From Bacillus sp. AZ43 (GTDB taxonomy: Bacteria; Actinomycetota; Actinomycetes; Mycobacteriales; Geodermatophilaceae): a stretch of DNA of 44,888 nucleotides. The stretch spans positions 1 to 44,888 of the forward strand of contig SPQJ01000036.1 in assembly GCA_004570425.1 (NCBI GenBank), in the 5' to 3' direction. Below are positions 6,062-13,833 of the stretch, one piece after another. The position numbers were made by a program, and so were the translations under genes. Position 1 is the first letter of the stretch, and each line of letters starts with the position of its first letter. A model generated the notes under the pieces. It ran no database searches. It was not told the origin of the DNA and saw nothing but the letters and a program-made list of their open reading frames with translations.

Positions 6062-8278
6062 TCAGGCGAAACCGCGCAACCGCAGGCTGTTGGTCACCAC
6101 GAAGACCGAGCTGAACGCCATGGCGGCCCCCGCGATCATCGGGTTGAGCAGCCCCGCGGCCGCCAGCGGGATCGCGGCCACGTTGTAGGCGAAGGCCCAG
6201 AACAGGTTGCCCTTGATGGTGCCCAGCGTGCGGCGGGAGAGCCGGATCGCGTCGGCCGCCACCCGCAGGTCGCCGCGCACCAGCGTCAGGTCGCTGGCCT
6301 GGATCGCGACGTCGGTGCCGGTGCCCATCGCGAGCCCGAGGTCGGCCTGCGCCAGCGCGGGCGCGTCGTTGACGCCGTCGCCCACCATCGCCACGACCCG
6401 GCCCTCGCCCTGCAGCCGCCGCACGACGTCGACCTTGTCCTGCGGCAGCACCTCGGCGATCACGGTGTCGATGCCGACCTCGGCGGCGACCGCACGGGCC
6501 ACCGTCTCGTTGTCGCCGGTCAGCAGCACCGGCGTCAGCCCCAGCTCGCGCAGCTGCCGGACGGCGGCGGCCGACGTCGGCTTCACCGCGTCGGCGACCA
6601 CGAGGATCCCGCGCGCGGCGCCGTCCCAGCCGACGGCGACCGCCGTCCGGCCGGCCGCCTCCGCCTCGGCGGCCGCCGACTCCAGGGCCGGCGGGAGGGT
6701 CAGCGACCAGTCGGCCAGCAGCCGACGGCGGCCCACGACGACCGCCGCGCCCTCGACGACGCCGTGCACGCCGAGCCCCTCGACGTTCGCGAAGCCCTCG
6801 ACGCCGGGCAGCGCGCCCACCTGCTCGGTCGCCCCGCGGGCCACCGCCTGGGCGATGGGGTGCTCGGACGCCGCCTCCAGCGCGCCGGCCAGGCGCAGCA
6901 CGCGGTCGGCCTCCTCGCCCTCGGCGGGGACGACGTCGAGGAGCGTCATCCGGCCGGTCGTCACGGTGCCGGTCTTGTCGAGGACGACGGTGTCGACCCG
7001 GCGGGTGCTCTCCAGCACCTCGGGGCCCTTGATCAGGATGCCGAGCTGCGCGCCCCGTCCGGTGCCGACCATCAGGGCGGTCGGCGTCGCCAGCCCCAGG
7101 GCGCACGGGCAGGCGATGATCAGCACCGCCACCGCCGCGGTGAACGCGGCGGGCAGCCCCGCGCCGGTGCCGATCCAGAAGCCGAGGGTCGCGACGGTCA
7201 GCGCGAGGACGACGGGCACGAAGATGCCCGACACCCGGTCGGCCAGCCGCTGGACCTCCGCCTTGCCGTTCTGCGCGTCCTCCACCAGGCGCGCCATCTG
7301 CGCGAGCTGGGTCTCCGACCCGACCCGGGTGGCGCGCACGACCAGCCGGCCCCCCGCGTTCACCGTGGCGCCGGCCACCGCGTCGCCGGGGGCGACCTCG
7401 ACGGGCACCGACTCGCCGGTGAGCATCGAGGCGTCGACGGCCGAGGAGCCCTCGGTCACCTCGCCGTCGGCGGCGAGCTTCTCGCCGGGCCGGACGACGA
7501 ACAGGTCGCCCACCCGCAGCTCGTCGACCGGGACGCGCCGCTCGGTGCCGCCGCGCAGCACCGAGACCTCCTTGGCGCCCAGCTCCAGCAGGGCCCGCAG
7601 GGCCGCGCCCGCCTGGCGCTTGGACCGTGCCTCGGCGAACCGGCCGGCCAGGATGAACGTGGTCACCCCGGCGGCGGCCTCGAGGTAGATGTTCCCGCTG
7701 CCATCGGTGCGGGCGATGGTGAACTCGAACGGGTGCGTCATGCCGGGCTCGCCCGCGGTGCCCCAGAACAGCGCGTACAGCGACCAGCCGAACGCCGCGA
7801 GGGTGCCCAGCGACACCAGCGTGTCCATGGTGGCGGCGCCGTGCCGGAGGTTGGTCCAGGCCGCGCGGTGGAACGGCCACCCGCCCCAGACGACGACAGG
7901 TGCCGCGAGGGTCAGCGACAGCCACTGCCAGTACTCGAACTGCAGCGCCGGGACCATCGCCATCGCGATCACCGGCACGGTGAGCAGCGTCGAGACGATC
8001 AACCGCTGCCGCAGCGGGCGCGCGGCGTCGTCGGCCGCGGCCGGTTCCTCCGGTCGCGGCGGCTGGGGGAGGGCGGCGGTGTAGCCGGTCTTCTCGACCG
8101 TCGCGATCAGGTCCTCCGGCGTCACGCCGTCGCCGTAGGTGACCTTGGCCTTCTCGGTCGCGTAGTTGACCGTCGCGGTGACGCCGTCGAGCTTGTTGAG
8201 CTTCTTCTCGATGCGGTTGGCGCACGACGCGCAGGTCATGCCGCCGATCAGCAGCTCGACGTCGGTGGGGGCGCTCAT
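6062..8278 (-). CDS. copA: copper-translocating P1B-type ATPase (CopA)
   Basis: 738 residues. An N-terminal heavy-metal-associated domain has GMTCASC (about 13-19). Then come membrane helices, the actuator loop with SMLTGES, the transmembrane CPC motif ([13 protein letters not shown]), the phosphorylation motif DKTGT, the P1B-specific SEHP motif, and the hinge GDGVNDAP. The protein is complete and ends at NSLRLRGFA. It exports Cu(I) from the cytoplasm. Its ATG overlaps the stop of the broken gene upstream (ATGA), and CsoR and CopZ genes precede it on the same strand, so a CsoR-regulated copper operon is the natural reading. Confidence 0.95.
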   Translation of the reverse strand: MSAPTDVELLIGGMTCASCANRIEKKLNKLDGVTATVNYATEKAKVTYGDGVTPEDLIATVEKTGYTAALPQPPRPEEPAAADDAARPLRQRLIVSTLLTVPVIAMAMVPALQFEYWQWLSLTLAAPVVVWGGWPFHRAAWTNLRHGAATMDTLVSLGTLAAFGWSLYALFWGTAGEPGMTHPFEFTIARTDGSGNIYLEAAAGVTTFILAGRFAEARSKRQAGAALRALLELGAKEVSVLRGGTERRVPVDELRVGDLFVVRPGEKLAADGEVTEGSSAVDASMLTGESVPVEVAPGDAVAGATVNAGGRLVVRATRVGSETQLAQMARLVEDAQNGKAEVQRLADRVSGIFVPVVLALTVATLGFWIGTGAGLPAAFTAAVAVLIIACPCALGLATPTALMVGTGRGAQLGILIKGPEVLESTRRVDTVVLDKTGTVTTGRMTLLDVVPAEGEEADRVLRLAGALEAASEHPIAQAVARGATEQVGALPGVEGFANVEGLGVHGVVEGAAVVVGRRRLLADWSLTLPPALESAAAEAEAAGRTAVAVGWDGAARGILVVADAVKPTSAAAVRQLRELGLTPVLLTGDNETVARAVAAEVGIDTVIAEVLPQDKVDVVRRLQGEGRVVAMVGDGVNDAPALAQADLGLAMGTGTDVAIQASDLTLVRGDLRVAADAIRLSRRTLGTIKGNLFWAFAYNVAAIPLAAAGLLNPMIAGAAMAFSSVFVVTNSLRLRGFA

Positions 8279-8645
8279 GACGCGTGCTCCTCGTGGCCGC
8301 CGGTGGTCACCGTGAACTCCGCCGTCCGGACGACGCCGTCGTGGCGGAAGTCCAGGAACAGCCGGTAGGTGCCGTCCGACGGGGTGGTGGTGGCGAAGGC
8401 GACCTCCGGCCCGGGCCGGGTGCGGCCGTCGCCGGGCTCGCCGGTGGGGTGGGCGTGCAGGTAGCCGAGGTCGCCGGTGCGCAGGACGACCAGGTGCCCG
8501 CGACCGCCAGGTCGGCCCCCAGGGTGCGGTTCTCCCCGTCGGCTGCGGCGGTGAAGTCGGCGATCAGGCGCCAGGAGCCGGGGGAGCCGTCCTCCGCGGA
8601 GGCGAGCCCGGCCGCGGAGCCGGCGACCTTGACCGGTGTGTTCAC
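8275..8645 (-). pseudogene. decayed copper-operon gene, internally deleted and frameshifted
   Basis: The frame from the ATG near 8645 reads a plausible N-terminus (MNTPVKVAG) and a conserved stretch GSWRLIADF...GADLAVAG, then turns to low-complexity sequence. A second frame picks up at about 8492 with [17 protein letters not shown] and runs to a normal end ([17 protein letters not shown], then [10 protein letters not shown]) whose TGA overlaps copA's ATG. I recall intact actinobacterial relatives as longer membrane-anchored proteins that keep both parts in one frame with more sequence between. I infer internal deletions, the last fusing the parts out of frame. A sequencing error alone would not explain the missing middle. 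Confidence 0.62.
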
Positions 8646-8649
8646 GGGG

Positions 8650-8856
8650 TCAGCCGGCCACGGCGTAGCCGGCCTCCTCGACGGCGGCGCGGACGGCGTC
8701 GTCCTCGACGGGGGCGTCGCTGGTCACGGTCAGCCCACCGCTGGCGAGGTCGACGTCGACGCCGGTGACCCCGGGGACCTGGGAGACCTCCTCGGTCACG
8801 GCGCTGACGCAGTGCCCGCAGGTCATGCCGACGACGGTGTAGGTGCTGGTGGTCAT
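8650..8856 (-). CDS. copZ: copper chaperone CopZ (heavy-metal-associated domain protein)
   Basis: 68 residues, a single heavy-metal-associated domain. The metal-binding loop is GMTCGHC (residues 10-16), and the C-terminus ends EEAGYAVAG as usual for the ferredoxin-like fold. It would carry Cu(I) to CopA. It lies between csoR (23-nt gap) and the broken copper gene on the same strand, with GAGGGAAT upstream of the ATG as ribosome site. Confidence 0.93.
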   Translation of the reverse strand: MTTSTYTVVGMTCGHCVSAVTEEVSQVPGVTGVDVDLASGGLTVTSDAPVEDDAVRAAVEEAGYAVAG

Positions 8857-8879
8857 GGTGATTCCCTCTCGTTGGGTGG

Positions 8880-9212
8880 TCAGGAGCGGACGAGACGGGC
8901 GATGGCCTCGGAGGCCTCCCGCACCTTCTCGTCCGCCTCGCGGCCGCCCGCGCGGGCGGCGTCGACGACGCAGTGGGCCATGTGCTCCTCGAGCAGGCCG
9001 AGAGCGACCGACTGGAGCGCCTTCGTCATGGCCGAGACCTGGGTGAGGATGTCGATGCAGTACTTCTCGTCCTCGACCATGCGCTGCAGACCGCGGGCCT
9101 GGCCCTCGATGCGGCGCAGCCGCTTGAGGTAGTCGTCCTTGCGGTGGATGTAGCCGTGGTGGTGGGCGCCGTGGTCGTGGGCGGCCTCGTTGCCGGGGTC
9201 GACGGTCTCCAT
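8880..9212 (-). CDS. csoR: copper-sensing repressor CsoR
   Basis: 110 residues. The core KRLRRIEGQARGLQRMVED is followed by the Cu(I) ligands C52, H77 and C81, with the same spacing as C36, H61 and C65 of M. tuberculosis CsoR. The N-terminal extension is His-rich (AHDHGAHHHG). The ATG at 9210-9212 is the only usable start; a -10 hexamer TATAGT ends 7 nt before it and there is no ribosome site, so the message appears leaderless. It heads csoR-copZ-(broken gene)-copA. Cu(I) binding should release it from the G/C-tract dyad upstream. Confidence 0.94.
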   Translation of the reverse strand: METVDPGNEAAHDHGAHHHGYIHRKDDYLKRLRRIEGQARGLQRMVEDEKYCIDILTQVSAMTKALQSVALGLLEEHMAHCVVDAARAGGREADEKVREASEAIARLVRS

Positions 9213-9219
9213 GCCGGAG

Positions 9220-9240
9220 ACTATACCCCCCGGGGGTTTA
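9220..9240 (-). promoter_or_regulatory. csoR promoter and G/C-tract operator
   Basis: TATACCCCCCGGGGGTTTA (9222-9240, plus strand) is an imperfect dyad of C and G tracts flanked by A/T, as in known CsoR operators. On the minus strand it contains the -10 box TATAGT (9220-9225), 7 nt from the csoR ATG. The operator also covers the TAA stop of the merR gene (9238-9240), so regulation is packed into the end of the upstream gene. Confidence 0.7.
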
Positions 9241-9597
9241 CTTCGCCAGATCCGGGCGGCGCAGCCGGGCGACGTCGGAGCGGAGCCGGTCGGCGTCGGC
9301 CCGCGCGGAGGCGAGTTCGTCCTGGAGTCCCACGATCGTCTCGGCCGACGCGAGGGAGTGGCCGTCGTCGAGGAGGGAGCGCACGCGGGCGGCCAGCGCG
9401 AGCTGCTGGCGGGAGTAGCGCCGGTGCCCGCCGGGGGAGCGGTGCGGGTGCAGCACCCCGGAGCTGTCGAGGCTGCGGAGGAAGGCGGCCTGGACGCCCA
9501 GCAGCTCCGCGGCCTGGCTCATCGTGAGCGCCGGGAAGTCCGGGTCGTCGAGCCGGCTCACCGGGTCGGGCTGGTCGTCGGCGGGGTGCGCGGGCAT
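9238..9597 (-). CDS. MerR-family regulator (HspR-like), partner of the small heat-shock gene
   Basis: 119 residues. A MerR winged helix lies at about 25-75: TMSQAAELLGVQAAFLRSLD, then GVLHPHRSPGGHRRYSRQQL. A coiled coil follows at about 80-115, and no Cys-based metal site is visible, which fits an HspR-type stress regulator better than a metal sensor. It is downstream of hsp20 on the same strand, separated by a strong hairpin (9632-9664) that could lower its expression relative to hsp20. The probable operator is the CTCTAGT dyad upstream of hsp20 (inference). Confidence 0.85.
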   Translation of the reverse strand: MPAHPADDQPDPVSRLDDPDFPALTMSQAAELLGVQAAFLRSLDSSGVLHPHRSPGGHRRYSRQQLALAARVRSLLDDGHSLASAETIVGLQDELASARADADRLRSDVARLRRPDLAK

Positions 9598-9631
9598 GGC
9601 CGTTCCTCTCGAGGGTCGTGCGGAGACGCCG

Positions 9632-9664
9632 AGGGGCCGGGCCCGTGGTCGGGACCCGGCCCCT
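9632..9664 (-). terminator. hairpin between hsp20 and merR (attenuating terminator)
   Basis: Perfect 10-bp arms AGGGGCCGGG (9632-9641) and CCCGGCCCCT (9655-9664) with a 13-nt loop. It lies 12 nt after the hsp20 stop and 35 nt before the merR start, both on minus. It would act as a partial terminator or 3' stabiliser for hsp20 mRNA. Confidence 0.65.
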
Positions 9665-9676
9665 GGCGGCGGTCGA

Positions 9677-10195
9677 TCAGCTCTCGACCGCCCTCTGCTC
9701 CTGGGCGGAGGCGCTGCCCTCCATGGAGCTGCCCTCGATGGTGCGGCTGCCCTCCACGGCCGCGGGTACGTCTGCCCGCGTGACGGTGATCTTGCGGGCC
9801 TTCGCCTTCTCGGCGACCGGGATGCTCACCGTGAGGACGCCGTCGTGGTAGCTCGCCTCGAGCCGCTCGGTGTCGAGGCTGCGACCGAGCACCAGCTGGC
9901 GGGTGTAGCTGCCGAAGGGGCGCTCGGCGATCGTCCACTCGGCGTTCTCGAGCTGCGGGACGGAGCGCTCGGCGCTGACGGTCAGGGTGTTGCCCTCGAC
10001 CGACAGGTCGATCGAGCCGGGGTCGACGCCGGGCAGGTCGAAGTGGGCGACGAAGTTGTCGCCGACCCGGTAGGCGTCCATCGGCATGCCCGACAGCGGG
10101 CGGGCGGTGGTCGAGCCCGCGCGGCCGGTGAGCTGGTCCAGCGCGCGGAAGGCGGCGGACGTGGCGGCGAACGGGTCGTAGGCGGTCAGCATCAT
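9677..10195 (-). CDS. Hsp20/alpha-crystallin-family small heat-shock protein
   Basis: 172 residues from ATG 10195, chosen because AGGAGG lies 9 nt upstream; a TTG three codons earlier is in frame but has no such site. The alpha-crystallin domain spans about 38-140 (DNFVAHFDLPGVD, EGNTLTVSAERS, then YHDGVLTVSIPVAE), followed by a polar Ser/Glu-rich tail. It is an ATP-independent chaperone that holds unfolding proteins. It is followed by a MerR-type regulator gene and preceded by a perfect dyad, so stress-induced derepression is likely. Confidence 0.93.
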   Translation of the reverse strand: MMLTAYDPFAATSAAFRALDQLTGRAGSTTARPLSGMPMDAYRVGDNFVAHFDLPGVDPGSIDLSVEGNTLTVSAERSVPQLENAEWTIAERPFGSYTRQLVLGRSLDTERLEASYHDGVLTVSIPVAEKAKARKITVTRADVPAAVEGSRTIEGSSMEGSASAQEQRAVES

Positions 10196-10248
10196 GACTT
10201 CCAACCTCCTGGTGTAACTGTGTGGAGTTCGCTGCCCGAGGGGTGAAC

Positions 10249-10266
10249 CTCTAGTGGCGACTAGAG
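10249..10266. promoter_or_regulatory. palindromic operator upstream of hsp20
   Basis: CTCTAGT-GGCG-ACTAGAG, perfect 7-bp arms with a 4-bp spacer, 54 bp upstream of the hsp20 ATG. HspR sites (HAIR, CTTGAGT-N7-ACTCAAG) are similar in arm length and end (AGT / ACT) but have a 7-bp spacer. It is the likely target of the MerR-type protein encoded by the second gene of the pair. Confidence 0.62.
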
Positions 10267-10322
10267 ATTACCTCACTCGGATGCCTCAGTAAACGTGCGA
10301 CGGACGAGAAAATTCCCGGCGC

Positions 10323-10718
10323 GTGAACGGGCAGCCGCCGGGGCAGTGTCGGGACGTGGAGCAGACGACGAACCCGCCCTCTCCCGACGAGCCGCAGGTC
10401 GCGCACCGCCTGGACGACGGGACCGCCCGGCTGACGGTGACCGGCGAGCTGACCGAGAGCGCCCGCCGCCCGCTCGTGCGCGTGCTCACCGACCTGCTGC
10501 TGACACAGCCGTCGCCCACGCGTGTGCGGCTGGAGCTCGGAGCGGTGGAGTACATGAACTCCGCGGGCATGGCGGTGCTCGTCCAGCTGCAGAAACTCGC
10601 CGCCCCGCGCGGCATCGACGTCGTCCTGGTGGACCCGGCCCCCGCGGTCGTCCGGCCGCTGCAGCTCAGCGGGTTGTGGCACCGCTTCCCGATCGAGGGG
10701 GACGCGCGCGAGTCGTAG
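10323..10718 (+). CDS. STAS-domain protein (anti-sigma factor antagonist-like)
   Basis: 131 residues if the GTG at 10323 is used; the GTG at 10356 (removing 11 residues) is equally possible, since neither has a strong ribosome site. The STAS fold covers about 28-125: RLTVTGELTESARRPLVRVL, then VEYMNSAGMAVLVQLQKLA with the Ser that is phosphorylated in SpoIIAA-type antagonists. No partner anti-sigma kinase is encoded nearby, so which sigma pathway it serves is unknown. Confidence 0.82.
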   Translation: MNGQPPGQCRDVEQTTNPPSPDEPQVAHRLDDGTARLTVTGELTESARRPLVRVLTDLLLTQPSPTRVRLELGAVEYMNSAGMAVLVQLQKLAAPRGIDVVLVDPAPAVVRPLQLSGLWHRFPIEGDARES

Positions 10719-10762
10719 CCGCGCCCCGCGGTGTCGCCGGGGCGACCGCGGGCGGAAGTCCC

Positions 10763-10768
10763 TAGCCT
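10763..10768 (+). promoter_or_regulatory. -10 box TAGCCT of a leaderless promoter
   Basis: TAGCCT ends exactly 6 nt before the GTG start at 10775. No ribosome-binding sequence precedes the gene. Confidence 0.5.
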
Positions 10769-10774
10769 GGCCGG

Positions 10775-12052
10775 GTGCCGCCGAGCGACCACGACCACAG
10801 CCACGCACCCGATCCCGACGCCCCGCCTCCGAGCGCCGAGGCGCTGGGCCGTCGCCGCCGGGCCGTCTGGCTCATGCTCCTGCTCCTGGTGCCCGTCGGG
10901 CTGGCGACGGTCATCGGGCTGATCGCCCTGTGGCCCAGCGGGGAGCCCTCGCCGGCCCAGCAGGCGGCGGCCGTCGCGCTGCCGCCCGGCACCACGTACC
11001 CGGACGGCCGGATCGTCTCGCTGGAGGTGTTCGACTGCGGCCTCGACCCGTCCGCCCCGCCGCAGGAGTGCGCGAACGCGGTGGTGGAGGTCCTCGACGG
11101 CGAGGGGGCGGGCGATTACCAGACGGTCGAGCTCCCGCCGGAGGTGGTCGCGGCCGGTGTGGCCGAGGGTGACACGCTGGTGCTCACCCGCGACGCCGGG
11201 GCCGAGGGCGGGCCGGCGTACGGCTTCTTCGACTACGAGCGCGACACCCCGATCATCGTCCTGGCCGTCGCCTTCGCCGTCGTCGTCGGGGCGGTAGCCC
11301 GGCTGCGGGGGCTGGCGTCGCTCGTGGGCCTGGCCTTCGCCTTCGTGGTCCTGCTGCAGTTCATCCTCCCGGGGCTGCTCGCGGAGGACTACCCGACGAT
11401 GGTCAGCCTGGTCGGGTCGGCGGCGATCATGTTCGTCGTCCTCTACCTCGCCCACGGGTTCTCCGCGCGGACCACGACGGCCCTCGTCGGCACCCTGTTC
11501 GGGCTCACGCTCGTGGCGGTGCTCGGCTCCGTGGCGGTATCCGTGGCCCGGCTCACCGGGCTCACCAGCGAGGAGACCAACACGCTGCTCGGCTACGACC
11601 CGACCCTGGACTTCTCGGGACTGGTGCTGGCGGGCATCGTGGTCGCGGGCCTCGGCGTCCTCAACGACGTCACCATCACCCAGGCGTCGGCGATCTGGCA
11701 GATCCACGAGGTGTCGCCGGAGATGAGCTGGCGCGAGCTCTACGCGCGGGGCATGGCCGTCGGCCGCGACCACATCGCCTCGACGGTCTACACGATCGTC
11801 TTCGCCTACGCGGGCGCGGCGCTGCCGCTGCTGCTGCTCTTCGAGCTGTCCCCGCAGCCGCTCTGGACGACGGTCACCAGTTCGGGGCTTGCCGAGGAGG
11901 TCATCCGGACCCTCGTCGGCGCCATCGCGCTGGTGCTCGCCGTGCCGGTGACGACGGCGGCCGGCGCCTTCTTCGCCAAGGCCGCCGACACCGAGGCGGG
12001 CGCGGCCACCGAGCGGCGGGTGACCGCCCTGCGTGCCCGGTTCGCCCGATGA
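10775..12052 (+). CDS. YibE/F-family multi-pass membrane protein
   Basis: 425 residues from a GTG preceded at 6 nt by a -10 box. A His-rich soluble head (HDHSHAPD) and one membrane helix (about 32-52) are followed by an extracytoplasmic domain (to about 160). Seven or so helices follow. Conserved YibE/F features include DYERDTPIIVLAVAF, GLNDVTITQA-like VLNDVTITQA, and GRDHIASTVYTIVFAYAGA. The family is often annotated as efflux or transport-like but has no established substrate. Its stop overlaps the next gene's start (ATGA), so it is coupled to the methyltransferase. Confidence 0.88.
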   Translation: MPPSDHDHSHAPDPDAPPPSAEALGRRRRAVWLMLLLLVPVGLATVIGLIALWPSGEPSPAQQAAAVALPPGTTYPDGRIVSLEVFDCGLDPSAPPQECANAVVEVLDGEGAGDYQTVELPPEVVAAGVAEGDTLVLTRDAGAEGGPAYGFFDYERDTPIIVLAVAFAVVVGAVARLRGLASLVGLAFAFVVLLQFILPGLLAEDYPTMVSLVGSAAIMFVVLYLAHGFSARTTTALVGTLFGLTLVAVLGSVAVSVARLTGLTSEETNTLLGYDPTLDFSGLVLAGIVVAGLGVLNDVTITQASAIWQIHEVSPEMSWRELYARGMAVGRDHIASTVYTIVFAYAGAALPLLLLFELSPQPLWTTVTSSGLAEEVIRTLVGAIALVLAVPVTTAAGAFFAKAADTEAGAATERRVTALRARFAR

Positions 12053-12684
12053 GTCAGGCTGTCGGCGTGTCCGATCTGCTCGCCGCCGCCCAGGCCGCCC
12101 CCGGTTTCATGCCCGACGACGAGGGCCACGCCCTCTACGAGGCCGCCCGCACCGTCGCCGTCCCGGGGCCCCTGCTCGAGGTCGGGTCGTGGATGGGCAA
12201 GTCCGCGCTGTACCTCGCGGCCGCGGCACGCGAGACGGGACGGCAGGTGGTCACGGTCGACCACCACCGCGGCTCCGAGGAGCACCAGCCCGGCTGGGAG
12301 TACCACGACCCGTCCCTGGTCGACCCCGCCGTCGGCCGCATCGACACCCTCCCGCGGTTCCGCCGGACCATCGCCGACGCCGGGGCCGAGGACGTCGTGA
12401 TCGCCGTCGTCACCCGCTCGGAGACGCTCGCGCCGCTGTGGAGCACCCCGCTGGCGCTGCTGTTCCTCGACGGCAGCCACACCGAGGAGTCGGCGCGGCG
12501 CGACCAGGACGCCTGGGTGGCGAAGCTCGCCGTCGGCGGCACCCTGGCCATCCACGACGTCTTCCCCGACCCGGCGGACGGCGGTCAGGCGCCCTACGGC
12601 GTCTACCGCCGGGTGGTGGGGTCCGGCGACTTCACGGAGCTCCCCGGCACGGGCTCGCTCCGTGTGCTGCGTCGTGAGCGTTGA
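12049..12684 (+). CDS. class I SAM-dependent methyltransferase (CmcI-like / Methyltransf_24)
   Basis: 211 residues. Motif I is LLEVGSWMGKSALYLA (about 42-57); an acidic motif follows (VVTVDHHRGSEEHQ), then LLFLDGSHTEESARRD and GGTLAIHDVFPDP, the pattern of CmcI-like O-methyltransferases acting on sugars or small molecules. The ATG overlaps the YibE/F stop; a GTG at 12067 is an alternative. It ends inside the next gene. Together with the opposing glycosyltransferase operon it suggests modification of a glycan or glycolipid (inference). Substrate unknown. Confidence 0.83.
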   Translation: MSQAVGVSDLLAAAQAAPGFMPDDEGHALYEAARTVAVPGPLLEVGSWMGKSALYLAAAARETGRQVVTVDHHRGSEEHQPGWEYHDPSLVDPAVGRIDTLPRFRRTIADAGAEDVVIAVVTRSETLAPLWSTPLALLFLDGSHTEESARRDQDAWVAKLAVGGTLAIHDVFPDPADGGQAPYGVYRRVVGSGDFTELPGTGSLRVLRRER

Positions 12685-13003
12685 CCCGCTCGGCGCGGAG
12701 CGGGTGGCCGCGCTCGCGCAGATCGAGGCGCTGACCCGCCAGTTCGACGAGATCGTGGCCGCCTCGCGGTCGTCCAACGCCGACGACGAGCACGATCCCG
12801 AGGGCGCGACGATCGCGTTCGAGCGCCAGCAGGTGGCCGCGCTGCTGGACCAGGCCCGCCGCCGGCTCGCCGACGTCGACGCCGCGGTGGCCGCCGTCGA
12901 GGGCGGCACCTACGGGCGCTGCGAGACCTGCGGCCGCGCGATCGCCCCCGAGCGGCTCGCCGCCCGCCCCACGGCGCGCACCTGCATCGACTGCGCCCGC
13001 TAA
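12674..13003 (+). CDS. TraR/DksA-type zinc-finger protein
   Basis: 109 residues from the GTG at 12674, which lies inside the end of the methyltransferase gene (11-nt overlap). A GTG at 12662 would add four residues. The N-terminal half is a coiled coil (about 10-75) and the C-terminal half is the four-Cys zinc finger GRCETCGRAI...CIDC. Such actinobacterial proteins may bind the RNA polymerase secondary channel, but many lack proven activity. Its TAA and the stop of the convergent GT2 gene share bases 13001-13002, leaving no room for a terminator. Confidence 0.88.
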   Translation: MSVDPLGAERVAALAQIEALTRQFDEIVAASRSSNADDEHDPEGATIAFERQQVAALLDQARRRLADVDAAVAAVEGGTYGRCETCGRAIAPERLAARPTARTCIDCAR

Positions 13004-13833
13004 CCCAGGAGACGCAGCGCGGCCCGGACGTCCTCGGGGATCGGACGGCGTCGGCGCAGTGCGCGCGGGAGGTCGGGGACGGCCCGCAGCAGGCCCTCGA
13101 CGCCCGGCCGGCCGGACCGGACGGCGGTCGCGAGCACCCCGGCCAGCTCGGGGAGCGGCCCGCGCATCACGGCGGTGAGCACCTTGCTGCGCCAGACGGC
13201 CACCTGGCGGCGGGTCGGGGAGTGCCGCCGCGGGGACGGGTGGTGGTGCACGGTCACCGAGTCGACGTAGGCCAGCCCCCAGCCGGCGGTGGCGAGGTCG
13301 AGCGCGAGCCGCTCCTCCTCGCCCGGGAAGCGGACGACGTCGTCGAACCCGCCGACGGCCTGGAACGCCTCGGTGCGCACCAGCGCGCCGCAGGCGATGA
13401 AGCCCAGCAGGGAAGGGCCCGGGAGGTCCTGCTCGGTGCCCAGCGGGCTGTGTGCCATCTCGGCGCACACCGGGTCGAGCCGCTCCTCGGGGCCCACCAG
13501 GATGCGGGCGTTGAGCACCGCCAGTCGCGGGTGCGCCCGCATGACCGCCACGGCCCGCGCCAGGTCGCCGGGCGCCCACCACGAGTCGTCGTCGGCGAAC
13601 GCGACGAACGGCGTCCCGGCCCGGGCCACCCCCAGCGTGCGACCGTGGGCGCCGTGGTTGCGGTCCAGCGGCAGCACGGTCACCTCGGGGTGCGCGCTCC
13701 GGACCGCCTCGACGGTGCCGTCGGTGGAGGCGTTGTCCACGAGCACCACCGGGGCCTCGTGCCGCGGCAGCGTGGCGAGCAGGTCGGTGCGTCGGTTCTG
13801 GCTGGCGACCACCACGGTCACGTCGGAGTTCAC
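13000..13833 (-). CDS. family 2 glycosyltransferase
   Basis: 277 residues from a GTG at 13831-13833 that overlaps the stop of the upstream gene (GTGA). A GT-A fold opens with VTVVVASQNRRTDLL, then VLVDNASTDGT, and the metal-binding acidic motif is FVAFADDDSWW. A later stretch, VGGFDDVVRFPGEEERLALD, supplies the catalytic-base region. The C-terminus (about 220-277) is basic and may contact membrane. It is the last gene of a four-gene minus-strand operon. Donor and acceptor sugars cannot be read from sequence. Confidence 0.9.
   Translation of the reverse strand: MNSDVTVVVASQNRRTDLLATLPRHEAPVVLVDNASTDGTVEAVRSAHPEVTVLPLDRNHGAHGRTLGVARAGTPFVAFADDDSWWAPGDLARAVAVMRAHPRLAVLNARILVGPEERLDPVCAEMAHSPLGTEQDLPGPSLLGFIACGALVRTEAFQAVGGFDDVVRFPGEEERLALDLATAGWGLAYVDSVTVHHHPSPRRHSPTRRQVAVWRSKVLTAVMRGPLPELAGVLATAVRSGRPGVEGLLRAVPDLPRALRRRRPIPEDVRAALRLLG

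Noticed and set aside
10196-10204. TTG start for hsp20 three codons upstream of the chosen ATG.
   Set aside because: The ATG at 10195 has AGGAGG at the proper distance, and the extra residues lie on the ribosome site.
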